Assembly: GCA_021730835.1 (NCBI GenBank)
Contig: JAKFYP010000025.1
Coordinates: 1 to 8,907 of the forward strand
Length of the DNA: 8,907 nt
Direction: 5' to 3'
Source of the DNA: Alphaproteobacteria bacterium
GTDB lineage: Bacteria > Pseudomonadota > Alphaproteobacteria > Rickettsiales > UBA998
Below the pieces are notes generated by a model, which had not been told where the DNA came from, searched no databases, and saw only the letters and a list, made by a program, of their open reading frames with translations. Each line of letters begins with the position of its first letter. Within the stretch, counting starts at the first letter, position 1. The translations under genes were made by a program, and so were the position numbers. This document shows, piece by piece, positions 5,998-8,907 of the stretch.

Positions 5998-6925
5998 CCA
6001 GTTCCTCACCAATCTGCACCACGCCCCCCTCCCCGCCGATACAGACACCGGTGACGACATTTTTCGATTCGCTGCGGCGGGCATGGTGCGCCGCATAAAA
6101 CGCCCCCAGCAAAATAACCGCCCCGCCTGCGACCGTCCACAGGCTGACGATTTCTCCAAAAACCATCCAGCCATAAAGCGCTGACCAGAGCAGATTGACG
6201 AAAAAAAACGGGCTGATGAGGGTCACATCCGCCTTTGAGAAAGCCTGCGTGACGCTAAACTGCACCAGCGCCACGAGCACGCCCATAAAGAGGATATAGG
6301 GCAGATGAGCGGATTGCGGCATTTGCCAGTGCGCCGCAGCAAATGGCAGGGCAATCATGGCGGTTAAAAACAGCATATAAAAAGCGATACGGGAAGACGG
6401 TTCGGTATAGGTAAGTTTTTTAATGCAGATCATACAAATGGAAAAACACACCGCCGCCAGCACCATAATCAGGGCGGATGAGCCAAACGACGTTGCCCAC
6501 GGACGCGTAACGATCAGTACGCCAACAAAGCCCATACCAAGCGCCAGCCAGCGATGACGGCTGCTTTTTTCCTTGAGGAAAACCACGGCGGCAATCGCCC
6601 CAAACAGCGGTGAAGTAAAGCTCAGGGCGGTATGCACCGGCAGCGGCAACTTCGTGAGGGCCAGAAAAACAAGCGAAAACCCACAAAATTCAAGGCAGGC
6701 GCGGAGGAAATGGAGCCTGATGCGCATCGTATGGAAGCTGGTATGCGATTTTAGCACCAGCGGCAGGTAAACCACGCAACCCAGCGCGCAGTAGAAAAAG
6801 AGAATCTGCCAGAAATGATAGCCGTAATCCTGAATGAGGATCCGGGCGATGGTGTTGATCGTGATGATGAGGAGCCCGGTCAAAATTACCCAGCCGATTC
6901 CCTGAATGTTCCGAGAATGCCACAT
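5966..6925 (-). CDS. EamA/DMT-superfamily transporter
   Basis: A 319-residue inner-membrane protein with about ten hydrophobic helices, arranged as two five-helix EamA halves (about 8-140 and 150-282). Family hallmarks are the helix 3-4 region ending ALTKLPLPVHTALSFTSPLF (89-108), the following FLKEKSSRHRW loop and VGVLIVTRP (134-142). The second half repeats the pattern with QAFSKADVTLISPFFFVNLLW (227-247, where the first Q is residue 227) and FGEIVSLWTVAGG. Members move small metabolites (amino acids, nucleotides, S-adenosylmethionine and others); the substrate cannot be assigned. A 37-residue polar tail follows the last helix (about 283-319), Gly/Glu-rich and outside the fold; its last ten codons plus stop overlap the thioredoxin-like gene. 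ATG 6925 has no clear Shine-Dalgarno. It is divergent from fumC, with an 82-nt gap. Confidence 0.9.
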   Translation of the reverse strand: MWHSRNIQGIGWVILTGLLIITINTIARILIQDYGYHFWQILFFYCALGCVVYLPLVLKSHTSFHTMRIRLHFLRACLEFCGFSLVFLALTKLPLPVHTALSFTSPLFGAIAAVVFLKEKSSRHRWLALGMGFVGVLIVTRPWATSFGSSALIMVLAAVCFSICMICIKKLTYTEPSSRIAFYMLFLTAMIALPFAAAHWQMPQSAHLPYILFMGVLVALVQFSVTQAFSKADVTLISPFFFVNLLWSALYGWMVFGEIVSLWTVAGGAVILLGAFYAAHHARRSESKNVVTGVCIGGEGGVVQIGEELATASSTVHPN

Positions 6926-6939
6926 CTTGCCAAAGCTGC

Positions 6940-6948
6940 TTTTTTTTT
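6940..6948. repeat. Nine-T homopolymer in the DMT-fumC divergent gap
   Basis: Nine consecutive T bases on the plus strand, read as A on the minus strand. No stem precedes the run on the plus strand, so it is not a clear terminator. It could bend DNA or act like an UP element for either divergent gene, and it is a likely site of slippage or sequencing error; no gene crosses it. Confidence 0.6.
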
Positions 6949-6964
6949 GACGCCGGAGCGTATA

Positions 6965-6970
6965 TGTAAT
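6965..6970 (+). promoter_or_regulatory. Candidate -10 element for fumC
   Basis: TGTAAT (5 of 6 matches to TATAAT) sits in an AT-rich stretch starting TATATG. TTGACG (6947-6952) resembles a -35 but the spacer would be only 12 nt, too short; at normal spacing the -35 would fall in the T run. A start near 6977 would give a leader of about 30 nt that includes the fumC Shine-Dalgarno. Confidence 0.3.
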
Positions 6971-6992
6971 TGGAGACTACCATACACATTTC

Positions 6993-6998
6993 AGGGGG
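6993..6998 (+). promoter_or_regulatory. Shine-Dalgarno of fumC
   Basis: AGGGGG lies 9 nt before ATG 7008 and fixes that start. It is the only well-placed Shine-Dalgarno among the complete genes of the window. Confidence 0.75.
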
Positions 6999-7007
6999 AT
7001 CGAGTCA

Positions 7008-8408
7008 ATGCACGATACACGCACGGAAACCGACAGTTTTGGGCCGATTGAGGTTCCAACGGATAAATATTACGGGGCGCAGACGGCGCGTTCCCTGATT
7101 AATTTTGCTATCGGCACGGAAACCATGCCGATCCCGCTGGTACGGGCGCTGGGGCTGCTCAAGCGCGCCGCCGCCGAAGCCAATATGCAGCTTGGCGTAC
7201 TCGATAAAAAGCTTGGCGCGGCGATTGTCACCGCCGCCACCGAGGTCATGGAGGGGAGTCTCGACGACCATTTCCCGCTAAAAGTCTGGCAGACCGGCTC
7301 GGGTACGCAAACCAACATGAATGCCAACGAGGTGATCTCCAATCGGGCGATAGAGCTGCTGGGCGGGGAAATCGGCTCCAAGCAGCCCGTCCACCCCAAC
7401 GATCACGTCAATATGGGCCAGTCCTCCAACGATACCTACCCGACCGCCATGCACATCGCCGCCGCGACGGAGATACACCGCGCTCTGATCCCGGCGCTGA
7501 AAAAGCTGCGTGACGCCCTTCAGGCCAAAAGTGACGCCTTCGCCGATATTATCAAGATAGGCCGCACCCATTTGCAGGATGCGACGCCGATGACGCTGGG
7601 GCAGGAATTTTCCGGCTATGTCGCGCAGCTCGATCATGTGCTGATGGCCCTGAAAAACGATCAGGCGTTGCAGGGCGTGCTGCAACTGGCTCAGGGCGGC
7701 ACGGCGGTCGGCACGGGCATCAACAGCAAAAAGGGTTTCGCAGAAGCATTCGCCGTTAACGTGGCGAAACTGACCGGCCTGCCATTCTGTAGCGCGCCCA
7801 ATAAATTCGCAGCGCTGGCGGCGCATGACGGACTGGTCACCCTGCACGGCATTCTCAATACGCTGGCCTGCGCGCTGATGAAAATCGCCAACGATATCCG
7901 GCTGCTCGGCTCCGGCCCGCGCTGCGGCCTCGGTGAGTTGCAGCTACCCGAGAACGAACCCGGCTCCTCGATCATGCCGGGCAAAGTCAACCCGACTCAG
8001 TGCGAGGCCATGACAATGGTTTGCGCACAGGTCATCGGCAATCAGGTGACGGTATCGGTCGCCGGAATGAGCGGGCATTTTGAACTCAACGTCTTCAAGC
8101 CGGTAATCATCTATAACGTCATGCAATCCATCCGCCTGCTGGCGGATGCCGCAGAGAGCTTTACCGATAAATGCGTTGTCGGGATCGAGGCTAACCGCCA
8201 GCGCATTGAGACATTGCGCGATGAATCGCTGATGCTGGTCACCGCCTTAAACCCGCATATCGGCTATGATAACGCTGCAAAAATCGCCAAAAAAGCCCAT
8301 AAGGAAGGCACAACCCTCAAACAGGCGGCGTTGGAGTTGAAGTTACTGACAGAAGAACAGTTTAAGGAATGGGTACGGCCCGAGGACATGATCGCGCCAA
8401 AAGATTAG
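7008..8408 (+). CDS. fumC: Class II fumarate hydratase
   Basis: Iron-independent, cytoplasmic TCA-cycle enzyme that interconverts fumarate and L-malate; family members are homotetramers. The 466-residue length is typical. Motifs: VWQTGSGTQTNMNANEVISN (93-112) and HPNDHVNMGQSSNDTYPTAM (129-148) are substrate-binding regions; GRTHLQDATPM (185-195) holds the catalytic His188; GSSIMPGKVNP (319-329) is the fumarase/aspartase signature on the mobile loop with the catalytic serine. The start is supported by AGGGGG 9 nt upstream and by the short N-terminus before FGPIEVP. One small difference is NKFAALA (265-271), where many family members have NKFEALA. Aspartase and argininosuccinate lyase belong to the same superfamily, but the motif set fits FumC. 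It is convergent with prfB across a 51-nt gap and divergent from the DMT transporter gene. Confidence 0.97.
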   Translation: MHDTRTETDSFGPIEVPTDKYYGAQTARSLINFAIGTETMPIPLVRALGLLKRAAAEANMQLGVLDKKLGAAIVTAATEVMEGSLDDHFPLKVWQTGSGTQTNMNANEVISNRAIELLGGEIGSKQPVHPNDHVNMGQSSNDTYPTAMHIAAATEIHRALIPALKKLRDALQAKSDAFADIIKIGRTHLQDATPMTLGQEFSGYVAQLDHVLMALKNDQALQGVLQLAQGGTAVGTGINSKKGFAEAFAVNVAKLTGLPFCSAPNKFAALAAHDGLVTLHGILNTLACALMKIANDIRLLGSGPRCGLGELQLPENEPGSSIMPGKVNPTQCEAMTMVCAQVIGNQVTVSVAGMSGHFELNVFKPVIIYNVMQSIRLLADAAESFTDKCVVGIEANRQRIETLRDESLMLVTALNPHIGYDNAAKIAKKAHKEGTTLKQAALELKLLTEEQFKEWVRPEDMIAPKD

Positions 8409-8459
8409 GATACTCTGTTTCCTGTTGCCTTTCCATCACCTCTTGCTTATGGCCCGGCC
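8409..8459. other. Convergent gap between fumC and prfB
   Basis: Fifty-one bases separate the two facing stop codons. I found no stem followed by a T run on either strand, so no intrinsic terminator can be called. Termination may depend on Rho or occur inside the facing gene. Confidence 0.5.
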
Positions 8460-8907
8460 TCAGGCGTCTTTGCCCTTAATGCGCGCCGCCAGCGCGGCGG
8501 AGAGGAAAGCGTCTATATCCCCGTCAAGCACGGCGGCGGTATTGCCGGTTTCCTCACCGGTGCGCAAATCCTTGACCATCTGGTAGGGGTGCAGCACATA
8601 AGAGCGAATCTGATGCCCCCAGCCCACCTCGGTTTTCTGGGCGTTCATGGCGTCGGCCTTCGCCTCACGCTCCTGCAATTCACGCTCATAAAGCTTGCTT
8701 CTGAGCATCTTATAGGCTTCCGCCCGGTTTTTATGCTGTGAGCGCGAAGTCTGGCACTGCACGACGATATTGGTCGGCAAATGGGTGATGCGGATGGCGC
8801 TGTCGGTTTTGTTGATGTGCTGGCCGCCCGCGCCGCTGGCGCGGAAGGTGTCGATGCGCAGCTCCGCCGGGTTGAGCTTCACTTCATCGGCCGCGTCGGC
8901 TTCGGGC
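8460..8907 (-). CDS. prfB: Peptide chain release factor 2, C-terminal part (N-terminus beyond window)
   Basis: Release factor that recognises UAA and UGA and triggers peptide release on the ribosome. About 149 codons are visible, from the window edge to the TGA at 8460-8462; full-length RF2 is about 365 residues, so over half is missing. The visible part covers the end of domain 2, domain 3 with the catalytic GGQ motif (8820-8828, in RASGAGGQHINKTDS) and the C-terminal helix region. It is RF2 rather than RF1 because of the stretch IVVQCQTSRSQHKNRAEAYK and WGHQIRSYVLHPYQMVKDLR, which RF1 lacks. The residue after GGQH is Ile where Val is common. A GTG at 8882 is not the start, since the frame continues upstream with RF2-like acidic residues (PEADAADE). 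The codon-recognition tripeptide and any programmed frameshift site would lie outside the window. Confidence 0.96.
   Translation of the reverse strand, partial: PEADAADEVKLNPAELRIDTFRASGAGGQHINKTDSAIRITHLPTNIVVQCQTSRSQHKNRAEAYKMLRSKLYERELQEREAKADAMNAQKTEVGWGHQIRSYVLHPYQMVKDLRTGEETGNTAAVLDGDIDAFLSAALAARIKGKDA

Noticed and set aside
6921..6950. Intrinsic terminator at the T run in the DMT-fumC gap
   Set aside because: No stable GC-rich stem precedes the T run on the plus strand, and no plus-strand gene ends just before it.
8460..8882. A complete 140-residue peptide release factor-like protein starting at GTG 8882
   Set aside because: The frame stays open to the window edge and continues with RF2-like residues, so this is the C-terminal part of full prfB and not a short stand-alone rescue factor.

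Overview
The window looks like ordinary chromosomal sequence from a Gram-negative bacterium, most likely an alphaproteobacterium. The reasons are the alphaproteobacterial style of LptG (the SFW...FI...AGFSA.RHR stretch), of release factor 2 (the WGHQIRSYVLHPYQMVKDLRTG region) and of class II fumarase, together with moderately GC-rich coding sequence. The genus cannot be named from the sequence alone. No tRNA, rRNA, CRISPR array, insertion sequence, phage gene or attachment site was seen, and no stretch longer than about 120 bases lacks a gene.

Layout. Positions 1-5268 form a minus-strand block, read right to left: argG (argininosuccinate synthase), an unrecognised 286-residue Ala/Gln-rich protein, lptG (lipopolysaccharide export permease) and thrS (threonyl-tRNA synthetase, whose C-terminal end lies outside the window). 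Each has a plausible sigma70-type promoter of its own and no clear terminator separates them, so they look like neighbours with separate promoters and possible read-through rather than one functional operon. Divergent from argG, with interleaved promoters, is a plus-strand gene for a membrane-anchored thioredoxin-fold protein with a CPYC active site (5347-5997). It converges with, and overlaps by 32 bp, a minus-strand EamA/DMT-type transporter (5966-6925). Divergent from that is fumC (7008-8408), which converges on the C-terminal part of prfB (release factor 2) at the right edge.

The genes are mostly housekeeping: arginine synthesis, TCA cycle, translation and outer-membrane assembly. They do not add up to one pathway, and I found no convincing new multi-gene system. 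The items most worth a second look are: (i) ThrS, whose editing-site HxxxH motif is degenerate although the partner CRGPH motif is kept; (ii) the unrecognised 286-residue protein, which has the best promoter in the window (extended -10, perfect TATAAT, 17-bp spacer); (iii) two genes, lptG and the thioredoxin gene, whose -10 boxes lie exactly 6 nt before the ATG, predicting leaderless mRNAs; and (iv) a possible hairpin in the short lptG-thrS gap.
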